A DNA stretch of 64,000 nucleotides, taken from NCBI RefSeq assembly GCF_003944715.1, contig NZ_RWIT01000008.1, forward strand, positions 124,001-188,000, in the 5' to 3' direction. The notes beneath the pieces are model-generated. The model ran no database searches and was not told the DNA's origin. It worked only from the letters and a program-made list of their open reading frames with translations. Position 1 is the first letter of the stretch; every line of letters starts with the position of its first letter. A program made the position numbers and the translations under genes. The DNA comes from Hymenobacter rigui. Lineage in GTDB: Bacteria; Bacteroidota; Bacteroidia; Cytophagales; Hymenobacteraceae. Positions 24,021 to 31,607 of the stretch are shown piece after piece.

Positions 24021-25043
24021 CGGTTTCGTGAACGGTTTGCCCCGCACTCAGGCGGATCGGGTGTGGTAGCCGCAATGGTCAAACCAGTTGCGGGCGTCTT
24101 GACTGGTAATCCAGCCGATGGCCTCGTGCAGGGCCGCTTCCAGTTCGGCTAGCGTGCGGGCAGGGGCGGCTCGCAGTTTCGTTTTGAGCTTGCTCCAGGC
24201 CTGCTCGATGGGGGTAAAATCAGGCGAATAAGGCGGCAAAAAGACCACCTCTATCCCACGCTTGGCCAGCCACTGGCGCAGCCCACTCAAGTGGTGGACG
24301 GGCAGGTTGTCGAGCACCAGCACGTCGCCACGCCGCAGCGTTGGGGCCAGGCAGCGGGCCACATAGAAGGCAAACCGGCGCTTGGTCAACGCCCCCTCCA
24401 GCAGTTGCATTGCGCCCAATCCACGCACCGACAAGGTGCCGATGAGCGTGCGGGATGGGCCGCGCTTGAGCGGCCGCGCGCCGCGTACGCGCTGTCCGCC
24501 CACCGCCCGGCCGTGGGTACGGACGTAGTTCAGGCGCAGCCCCGTTTCGTCCAGAAAATGAAAGCGGGCTACGTCCCGGCGCGTGCAGACGGTTTCCACG
24601 TGCTGGCGCCGGGCCACCTGCACGTCCGCCCGCTCACGCTCGGCCGGGTGTGGGCTTTTTTTACGCCGCAGCCGCTGCTCATTCAGCACCTGCCAGATGC
24701 AGGTCTGACCCACAGGGCGCCCGCCCTGGGCTTGCCAGGCCTGGTTCACCTCTGCCAGCGTCGCATCGGCGTGCTGCAGCACGTAGGCTACCAGCCAAGC
24801 CTGCGCCGCCGCATCCAGGTAGCGGGCACGGCCGCCTGTGGCGGGCTTGGGAGCCGCTTCGCGCCGCATCAGGTCTTTGACGAACGAATGGCTCACGCCA
24901 AAACGCTGTGCCACCTCTGCCTTGCTAGCGCCCGGCTCACGACAGGCAGCCGCTACGCGGCTGCGTAAATCAAGTGAATACGGTTTCATCCGCTGCTGTA
25001 CGCCGTTGACCAGTTGAAGGACGAACTGTTCCCGAATCCGCTA
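24018..25043 (-). mobile_element. IS630-family insertion sequence, apparently intact
   Basis: About 1026 bases with a complete transposase and imperfect terminal inverted repeats: left tagcggtttcgtgaacggtt, right (reverse complement) tagcggattcgggaacagtt, differing at three positions. TA dinucleotides flank both ends, as expected for IS630/Tc1-type insertion. Because both outer ends read TATA, the exact boundary is uncertain by two bases. It split the 3' end of the precursor gene at 23691 from its following sequence. Confidence 0.85.
24048..24989 (-). CDS. IS630-family transposase
   Basis: A full-length 313-residue protein. The N-terminus has a helix-turn-helix (SKAEVAQRFGVSHSFVKDLM) and a second HTH-like region (TLAEVNQAWQAQGGRPVGQT). 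The DDE catalytic domain shows FLDETGLRLNYVRTHGRAVG, the second Asp in DVLVLDNLPVHHLSGLRQWL, and the third acidic residue in LPPYSPDFTPIEQAWSKLKT. It cuts and joins DNA at TA sites. GC content is much higher than that of the surrounding cluster genes, consistent with a recent arrival. No frameshift is visible. Confidence 0.92.
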   Translation of the reverse strand: MKPYSLDLRSRVAAACREPGASKAEVAQRFGVSHSFVKDLMRREAAPKPATGGRARYLDAAAQAWLVAYVLQHADATLAEVNQAWQAQGGRPVGQTCIWQVLNEQRLRRKKSPHPAERERADVQVARRQHVETVCTRRDVARFHFLDETGLRLNYVRTHGRAVGGQRVRGARPLKRGPSRTLIGTLSVRGLGAMQLLEGALTKRRFAFYVARCLAPTLRRGDVLVLDNLPVHHLSGLRQWLAKRGIEVVFLPPYSPDFTPIEQAWSKLKTKLRAAPARTLAELEAALHEAIGWITSQDARNWFDHCGYHTRSA

Positions 25044-25113
25044 TAGATAAGTCGAATTCGTAAAATGTCGTTTATGACAGTCATTTTTACCAAAATGCCT
25101 TTTTAGGGCATAG

Positions 25114-25121
25114 TACGTTTG
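25114..25121 (+). promoter_or_regulatory. Possible Bacteroidota -7 element (TAcgTTTG)
   Basis: The sequence TACGTTTG at 25114-25121 matches the Bacteroidota -7 consensus TAnnTTTG, 42 bases before ATG 25164. A convincing -33 TTTG is not seen at the right distance, so confidence is low. It would drive the cyclic-nucleotide-binding gene. Confidence 0.35.
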
Positions 25122-25163
25122 TAATGAAGCAAAAACAATTTCTAAATCTAAATAGAAGCCATT

Positions 25164-25688
25164 ATGAAACGCGTACTTTTTTTCCTGGGTCAGTTAAATG
25201 ACAGAGACGTAGAATGGATGCTCCAAAACGGTACCAGATTAATGCTGGATGCTGGTGACCAGCTTATCACCAAAGGAAAAGCAATAGATAGCTTATACAT
25301 CGTAATCTCAGGGCAATTAGCCGTGTATGTAAATAGCAGCCACAACAAATGTATCGCCAAGCTGGAATCAGGCGATATGGTTGGCGAAATGTCTTTTCTA
25401 GAATCTCGTCCCCCTTCGGTATCGGTAATCGTCACTGAACCCTCTACCATTTTCCAGATCTCCCGTGATAAAATCGACGCCCGGCTCCTGAAGAACGCTG
25501 AATTCAAAGCAAACTTCTACCACGCCCTGGCTTTGTTCCTATCTAACCGATTGAGAGGAACGACCGATCAGCTTGGATTTGGAAATCCAGAAGAAGAAGA
25601 CATGCTGGAAACTACCGTTTTGGATGGAGTCGCTCAAGCAGGCTCGCGGTTCGTCCAGATCATACATCGGTTCTCAGAAGCAGCCTGA
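25164..25688 (+). CDS. Stand-alone cyclic-nucleotide-binding-domain protein
   Basis: A 174-residue protein. Residues 25-110 form the cNMP-binding beta-roll: DAGDQLITKGKAIDSLYIVI, SGQLAVYVN, AKLESGDMVGEMSFLESRPP. The phosphate-binding cassette has G74-E75, but the position of the conserved Arg that contacts the cyclic phosphate is Ser85 (RPPSVSV in place of the usual PRAAxV). Binding may be weak, atypical, or use Arg82. The C-terminal helices lack a DNA-binding HTH, so it is not a CRP-type activator. It sits at the head of the export cassette, downstream of the IS630 element. A link to the cyclase at 9515 is inferred. Confidence 0.8.
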   Translation: MKRVLFFLGQLNDRDVEWMLQNGTRLMLDAGDQLITKGKAIDSLYIVISGQLAVYVNSSHNKCIAKLESGDMVGEMSFLESRPPSVSVIVTEPSTIFQISRDKIDARLLKNAEFKANFYHALALFLSNRLRGTTDQLGFGNPEEEDMLETTVLDGVAQAGSRFVQIIHRFSEAA

Positions 25689-26544
25689 GCCGTCACAGCA
25701 ATACAGCGTATAGTGGAGATCGTGGAGTACCCGGTGCGAATATTAAATAGGCCGTGCTTTTACGCTGTAAGTACTTGTCGCCAACGTGGAAACGCAACCT
25801 TTCGCCTCTCTTGGCACTGGGACGACGGTTTCGACGAGTAGCCCCGCAAAGGGTCGCGTTTTGACAAGCACTGAAACTGTTGAAATTGACATAGAAGCTG
25901 TTTAGAAAGTGCTCCAGCACGCTATAACAATAAAGGCACCCACGGTAGGGCGAGGTTGGTTGTACCTCAACCTCTTTTCGCTCTTTCCTGGAAGTCTTGT
26001 CCAAAGGAATCATTTCGAGCTGGATGCAACGCCATCTGCCTTTTCACTCGCCCGGTCGTCGGCGTAAGATCCAGCCTAAAGGTGGGGTCGGAGCCATCGT
26101 GTACTAATCCCAAACGGCTTGCTAGTGGCACTGCTTGCCCGCGCAACAACTGCTGCCGATCCAGCGATCCAGCTAGCAAGGTGTGTACAATCATTCGACG
26201 AATGGCGTAAGCAAGGAGCTTGGAACCAGACTTGGCAACGCGTACGGCATCATCGCCCCGCCCCTGAACCCTTCCGGCATTGAATTCGCTGGCAGCTGTA
26301 CATCGGCTCAAAACGGCGGAACTGCAATTGGCTACCAGGGCCGCAAAGTGGCCCTAGTCATTAACGCCTATTTCTACAAGACGGTAATCGTGCGTTACGA
26401 AATCTGTCCGAAGAAACCAGCTCGCCTACCCTTGGCTGGGCGTTGCGGTGCTGCTGTCGCGTAAAATTTCCCTTTCACTGCATTCCTAAACAGCTTCGTA
26501 AATCATTGGCCACCCAGAGCATTGTAAATTAAATAATTTATATA
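25689..26544. other. Gene-poor stretch with a possible decayed insertion
   Basis: About 850 bases with only broken frames. A 12-base inverted pair, gaagctgtttag at 25894-25905 and ctaaacagcttc at 26486-26497, encloses about 600 bases of sequence with stops in all frames. Such ends are common for insertion sequences, so this may be a dead IS or MITE. No transposase motif was recognised inside. Confidence 0.4.
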
Positions 26545-28128
26545 ATGAGATACCTTAAATACGTCATGCTTTTCGCTATGACTCTGTATGCAGCCGACGT
26601 ATGCAGCCAGTCGAGGATCAAAGCTGACTTGGTTCAGATAGCCCACGGGGCCTTCAGCAAAAACCCGAACATCATTCGAAGCTCTTATGCGGTGCGGAGC
26701 GTAACGTCTGACTTGCAGATTCAACGAAGCGTATTCGACCTGAACTCGTTTTCGGAATTGCTTTTTCGTACCGATCAGCACAGTTTGTTGGAGGCTGATC
26801 CCAGGAGATCTTACTTAGAAAATGACCACCTGAAGACCAATGTCTTCAATTTCTCCGCTGGAGTTAGAAAGAAGGTTCGTACGGGGCAGATAGCTGAGCT
26901 TGGGGTGAACTACGGCTTTACAAACAACAACTATCCATTCAACAACTTCAATCAGCCGGTAAATACCTACTTGGGCAATCATGCAAGCGTGCTCAACTTT
27001 TCGCTGATTCAACCTTTGGCCAGGGGGCGGGGAAGAAACGTTGCCACGGCACTTGAACGGTCGTACGTCCTGTACGTGGAAAACGCCAAGAGCAGCAATG
27101 AGTACGTCAACTCGTACGAGCTGTGGCAAATTGGAACTGCTTACTGGAATTACTACACGGCGTACAAGAGTCTCGACATCTACCGGCAGAGTGAAGCCAG
27201 AATTCGGAGCGTTCTGTCCGTAACGAAGGACCTGGTCGAAGGCGATAAGAAGCCAGCCGGCGACTTGATTCAGATTAAGGCCGACTTGGCCAGTCAGGAA
27301 AGACTGACGATTGCTGCTGAACGAGAGTTGTACGCAGCCAAGATGCAGTTAGGAAAAGTGGCCGGTCTGAGTAGCGAGGAAAGTCAGCTATTGGATATTC
27401 CTGCGAATGATTACCCGACTGTCACTCAGTCATTATACAAGAAGGGTATAGATCAAGCGGATTTCATCAGAATAGCCAAAGAAGAAAGAGCCGATTTACG
27501 GGCAGCTAAGCAGGGGAACGACGCCCTAAGGCAGCAGTATCAGCTGGCGGAAAACAACGTCAAACCCCAACTCGATTTAACAGGATTTTTCTCCTACGGC
27601 AGCGTAAGTACCGGAAACGGTGCAAACGACATGCTCTCTTCGTTTACCAACAGTCTCGGCAAAACGATCGGAACTGGTGCCAAGCTGACGTTCACATTTC
27701 CAGTTAGCAACAACCTGGCAAAAGGAAACCTGCTGAAAAGCTACGTGACGTTGAATGATCAGGGCGTGATCCTCAACAACATTGAACGCACCATCGCTCT
27801 GGAAGTAAGTAACGATGTGAACTTCCTGAATAACAGTGTTTCCAACTTAGAGAAGGCGGAAGAAATCACGAACTATAACCAAGAGGTGTTCAACAACGAG
27901 CAACTTAAGTTTAAATCGGGTCTGACGACGCTTTTGAGCCTTATCCTGTTCCAAGAGCGTCTTACCTCGGCACAGTTAAGCCATCTTCAGGCTTATCGGC
28001 AGTTTGCTGCGGCCATAATCAATCTTAGACACGATACGGGAACGTTGATCGACGCTGATACTAAAGGATTTACCATCGATCAGCAGGCTTTTTACACGAT
28101 CCCAGAAATATCCAATACCAAACGCTAA
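26545..28128 (+). CDS. TolC-family outer membrane efflux protein
   Basis: A 527-residue protein with an N-terminal signal peptide (MRYLKYVMLFAMTLYAADVC then SQ). The body consists of long helices and beta segments typical of OEP proteins: LNFSLIQPLARGRGRNVATA, NSYELWQIGTAYWNYYTAYK, FFSYGSVSTGNGANDML, and the C-terminal repeat EEITNYNQEVFNNEQLKFKS with GLTTLLSLI. It forms the outer membrane channel of a type I secretion path. It is the first gene of a tight cassette (4 bases before the HlyD gene), so it should deliver the mature peptides outside the cell. Confidence 0.9.
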   Translation: MRYLKYVMLFAMTLYAADVCSQSRIKADLVQIAHGAFSKNPNIIRSSYAVRSVTSDLQIQRSVFDLNSFSELLFRTDQHSLLEADPRRSYLENDHLKTNVFNFSAGVRKKVRTGQIAELGVNYGFTNNNYPFNNFNQPVNTYLGNHASVLNFSLIQPLARGRGRNVATALERSYVLYVENAKSSNEYVNSYELWQIGTAYWNYYTAYKSLDIYRQSEARIRSVLSVTKDLVEGDKKPAGDLIQIKADLASQERLTIAAERELYAAKMQLGKVAGLSSEESQLLDIPANDYPTVTQSLYKKGIDQADFIRIAKEERADLRAAKQGNDALRQQYQLAENNVKPQLDLTGFFSYGSVSTGNGANDMLSSFTNSLGKTIGTGAKLTFTFPVSNNLAKGNLLKSYVTLNDQGVILNNIERTIALEVSNDVNFLNNSVSNLEKAEEITNYNQEVFNNEQLKFKSGLTTLLSLILFQERLTSAQLSHLQAYRQFAAAIINLRHDTGTLIDADTKGFTIDQQAFYTIPEISNTKR

Positions 28129-28132
28129 AAGT

Positions 28133-29395
28133 ATGGCCTCAAGTTTTCTAAGAAAGTCGGCTTTAGAAAAGCTGTCAACCCCCGAAAAGCTGGATCAACT
28201 CATCCAGGTTACCAGCCCAAGGGCGTGGATTGCGCTCCTCGTTGTCTTCGTCGCGCTTGGTACGGGTGTGGCCTGGTCGGTCTTTGGTCGGGTAAGTACA
28301 AAACTCAATGTCACGGGGGTGGTGCTGGGCGGAGAAGTCCACGAGGTAGTAGCCACGTCCCAGGGGCAACTGACGGAACTACATGTTTCCATCAGCGACA
28401 AGGTAAAAAAGGGGGCCATCATCGCGACCGTGCAGCAACCGGAGCTGCTCCAGAAGATCGAAGATGCCAAAGCTATTCTAGCGGAGCAGAAGCTCGAAAT
28501 GAACAAACTCGTGTCCTATGGTAGCAAAGGAACGATGTTGGAAGGGGAGTTGATGAGCCAAAACCGGGTAAGTATTCAGGGCGAAGTCGAAGCTGAAAAA
28601 AAGAAGCTGATATTCCTCAAAAGTCAGCTGGAATCAGAAACCAGGCTGCTGGAAAAAGGACTCATCGTGAAAGCGCAGCTTGCCAGTACAAAGCAGCAGA
28701 TTGATGCGTCGAAGAATACGATGGAGCGTTTGAAGGGACAGATGGCCGAAGTGTCCAGTCGGCAACACGACGTGGGCTTTGGGATACAGCAAAAAATTGC
28801 CATCCAAAAACAACGTATAGCTGAAGCCGAGCGGAATTTTCAGTTTCTGAACGAGCGCTACGACACGCAATCAAATATAAAAAGCGCTTACAGCGGGGAA
28901 GTTGTCGAAGTTCTGGCCGATGCGGGTAGCATGGTAGGCGCTGGCACTCCGCTGTTTAAACTAAAAAACCAGAGTGGAGAGGAATCGGGCACGCTGAAGG
29001 GAGTCCTCTATATTCCTTCGCAAGATGGAAAAAAGATAAAGCGCAATATGGAGGCTTTTGTGGTGCCCTCGACGGTGCAGCCACAGGAATATGGGTTCAT
29101 GAAGGGGAAAGTTACCTACGTATCGGATTTCCCCATCACGCAGCAGGGGATGATGATCTCGGTGAAAAACGATCAGTTAGCCAAAGGCTTGCTGTCTATG
29201 GGGCCCCTGTTCGAGGTGCACGTAGAGTTTGAAAAAGATAGTAACTCCTTCAGTGGATTTAAATGGACAAGCGCTAAAGGACCTGATATATCGATAAAAG
29301 AAGGAACCTCCTGCATGGGTCAGATTACAATAAAGCAAGAGAACCCCATCACGATAGTGGTCCCCGCATTCAAGAAGTTCTTCAACTTATATTGA
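28133..29395 (+). CDS. HlyD-like membrane fusion protein of the NHLM export system
   Basis: A 420-residue protein. A cytoplasmic start is followed by one transmembrane helix (AWIALLVVFVALGTGVAWSV, about 32-52), a lipoyl/barrel-sandwich half (GEVHEVVATSQGQLTELHVS), a long coiled coil (about 100-250) and the second half (YDTQSNIKSAYSGEVVEVLA), then a beta-barrel end. This is the layout of NHLM bacteriocin system secretion proteins that bridge the inner-membrane exporter and TolC. It lies 4 bases after the TolC gene, and its stop overlaps a TTG of the next frame. Confidence 0.9.
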   Translation: MASSFLRKSALEKLSTPEKLDQLIQVTSPRAWIALLVVFVALGTGVAWSVFGRVSTKLNVTGVVLGGEVHEVVATSQGQLTELHVSISDKVKKGAIIATVQQPELLQKIEDAKAILAEQKLEMNKLVSYGSKGTMLEGELMSQNRVSIQGEVEAEKKKLIFLKSQLESETRLLEKGLIVKAQLASTKQQIDASKNTMERLKGQMAEVSSRQHDVGFGIQQKIAIQKQRIAEAERNFQFLNERYDTQSNIKSAYSGEVVEVLADAGSMVGAGTPLFKLKNQSGEESGTLKGVLYIPSQDGKKIKRNMEAFVVPSTVQPQEYGFMKGKVTYVSDFPITQQGMMISVKNDQLAKGLLSMGPLFEVHVEFEKDSNSFSGFKWTSAKGPDISIKEGTSCMGQITIKQENPITIVVPAFKKFFNLY

Positions 29396-29406
29396 TATTT
29401 TTCAAG

Positions 29407-31596
29407 ATGGCAGCCAGCGCAATCTACCCCATAGGTAAGCAAGCTAAGCCGGTCAAGACGCCTACCATTTTACAGATGGAAAGCGTTGAGTGTGGTGCAG
29501 CAGCCTTGAGTATTATCCTAAGCTATTACGGCAAGTTCGTGCCGTTAGAGAAGCTCCGGATCGCCTGTGGTGTATCCCGGGATGGCTTGAAGGCGACTAA
29601 TATTCTCAAGGCTGCCCGCCAATTCGGACTGGATGCGAAGGGTTATGCTAAGTCGATTGAAAAGTTGATGCAGATTGAGACGCCAGCCGTCATTTTCTGG
29701 AACTTCAACCACTTTCTGGTCTTGGAGGGGTTTTCCAAAAACAAGGTCTACCTCAGTGATCCGGCTCAGGGGCGGTATCATGTTACGTACCAAGAGTTTG
29801 ACGAAGCGTACACGGGCGTCGTCCTTACGTTTAAACCAAACGATCATTTCGAAAAAGGAAATGAGAAACGGGGGTTGGCTGCGTCACTGGCTTCCAGAAT
29901 TTCGAACTCAAAATTGAGTATCACCTATATCTTTCTGGTGAGTCTATTTCTGGTCATTCCGGGCTTGGTGATCCCGTCTTTTATCCAGGTGTTTATCGAT
30001 AAATACCTGGTGAACGGTCACTCGGACTTTGTTATGCCCTTGCTGTTGATCATGACGGCCGTGCTGATCATCAATGCCGCCTTAGTCTATCTTCAGCAGT
30101 ATTACCTGCTTAAATTAGAAACGAAGCTCGCCCTAACCACGTCCAGCAAGTTTCTCTGGCACGTCTTTCACCTACCCATTTCGTTTTTCACGCAGCGGTA
30201 TAGTGGCGAGATTGGCAACCGGGTGTCCCTCAACGACAAAGTAGCCAAATTGCTCAGTGGGGACCTCGCCAACGCGGTGCTGAACATCATCATCGTCATC
30301 TTCTATGCACTTTTGATGTTCTCCTATGATGTATCCCTAACGCTGATCGGGATATGCATGGCTGGCCTCAACGTAATCGCACTTAAGTATGTATCCAGGG
30401 CCAGAAAAGATGGCTCTCGCGTGCTTTGCAACGAAACAGGCAAATTGCTGGGGACGACTACCTCGGGCATCAGTATGATTGAGACGCTCAAAGCGTCGGG
30501 TCGAGAAAACGACTTTTTCACGAATTGGATCGGCTACTTGGCCAAAGTCATGAATGCCCAACAGGCCTTGGGGTGGTTGACCATACGACTTAATGTTTTG
30601 CCCCCGCTGATCACCTCCCTGACCACGACATTCATTTTGGGTTTGGGTGCCTTGCGAATTATGGATGGCGATATGACGCTCGGCGAGTTGGTATCCTTTA
30701 CGTATTTGATGGGCAACTTCATTTCTCCGGTCAATCAACTCATCTCCGTCGGCACGATGCTGCACGAGACGGAAAGCGACATGGGGCGGATAGATGACGT
30801 GATGAACTATGAGCTTGATAGTCAGTTAAAGGCAAGCGAGGAAACGTCTGGCAACGACGCGGGTAGCCACAGTAAGTTAGTTGGCTACTTCGAAATGAGG
30901 GATGTGACATTCGGGTATAACACGACGATGTCCCCGCTAATCGAGAATTTCAATCTGAAGCTGAAGCCTGGTAGTCGGGTTGCCCTGGTGGGTGGATCAG
31001 GTAGCGGTAAGTCAACCGTAGCCAAGATAGCCTCCGGTTTGTTTCCCTTGTGGAGTGGGGAACTCTACTTCGACGGTAAACCCAAAAGCGAGATCCCAAG
31101 GCATGTCATCACCAACTCGTTGGCCGTAATCGACCAGGAAGTGCTTGTATTGAGCGGGACTATAAAAGAGAATATTAGCTTCTGGGATTCCATGATTCCT
31201 GATAAACACGTGATCCAGTCGGCCCGTGACGCAGCTATCCACGACATCATCTCCGTCCGGAAAGATGCCTACGACAGCTCGGTCACGGAAGGGGGTGCCA
31301 ATTTCAGTGGCGGACAACGTCAGCGGTTGGAGATCGCACGAGCCTTAGTCACGAACCCGTCTATTCTCATCATGGATGAGGCAACGAGTGCTTTGGATCC
31401 TACCGCCGAGAAAATTGTCATGGACAACATTAAGAAACGGGGATGTACCTGCCTAATTGTGGCGCACCGACTCAGCACAATCATCGACTGCGACGAGATC
31501 ATCGTCATGGAGTATGGTAAAGTGGTGGAGCGGGGGACCCATCAGGAGTTGCTAAATAAACATGGAGTGTACGCGCACTTGATCGAAACGAAATAA
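29407..31596 (+). CDS. NHLM ABC exporter with C39 leader peptidase domain
   Basis: A protein of about 729 residues from ATG 29407; an in-frame TTG at 29392 overlapping the upstream stop is the alternative start. The C39 domain has catalytic Cys29 in ESVECGAAAL, His102 in FNHFLVLEGF and Asp118 in LSDPAQGRYH, with the oxyanion Gln in TILQM. It removes leaders after double glycine. Six transmembrane helices follow, then the ATPase with Walker A GGSGSGKST, signature FSGGQRQRLEIA, Walker B ILIMDEATSALD and His switch AHRLS. It matches the NHLM peptidase/ATP-binding exporter family, known to travel with NHLP precursors. It therefore cleaves and exports the peptides encoded upstream. Confidence 0.93.
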   Translation: MAASAIYPIGKQAKPVKTPTILQMESVECGAAALSIILSYYGKFVPLEKLRIACGVSRDGLKATNILKAARQFGLDAKGYAKSIEKLMQIETPAVIFWNFNHFLVLEGFSKNKVYLSDPAQGRYHVTYQEFDEAYTGVVLTFKPNDHFEKGNEKRGLAASLASRISNSKLSITYIFLVSLFLVIPGLVIPSFIQVFIDKYLVNGHSDFVMPLLLIMTAVLIINAALVYLQQYYLLKLETKLALTTSSKFLWHVFHLPISFFTQRYSGEIGNRVSLNDKVAKLLSGDLANAVLNIIIVIFYALLMFSYDVSLTLIGICMAGLNVIALKYVSRARKDGSRVLCNETGKLLGTTTSGISMIETLKASGRENDFFTNWIGYLAKVMNAQQALGWLTIRLNVLPPLITSLTTTFILGLGALRIMDGDMTLGELVSFTYLMGNFISPVNQLISVGTMLHETESDMGRIDDVMNYELDSQLKASEETSGNDAGSHSKLVGYFEMRDVTFGYNTTMSPLIENFNLKLKPGSRVALVGGSGSGKSTVAKIASGLFPLWSGELYFDGKPKSEIPRHVITNSLAVIDQEVLVLSGTIKENISFWDSMIPDKHVIQSARDAAIHDIISVRKDAYDSSVTEGGANFSGGQRQRLEIARALVTNPSILIMDEATSALDPTAEKIVMDNIKKRGCTCLIVAHRLSTIIDCDEIIVMEYGKVVERGTHQELLNKHGVYAHLIETK

Positions 31597-31607
31597 ATGC
31601 TACTCCT

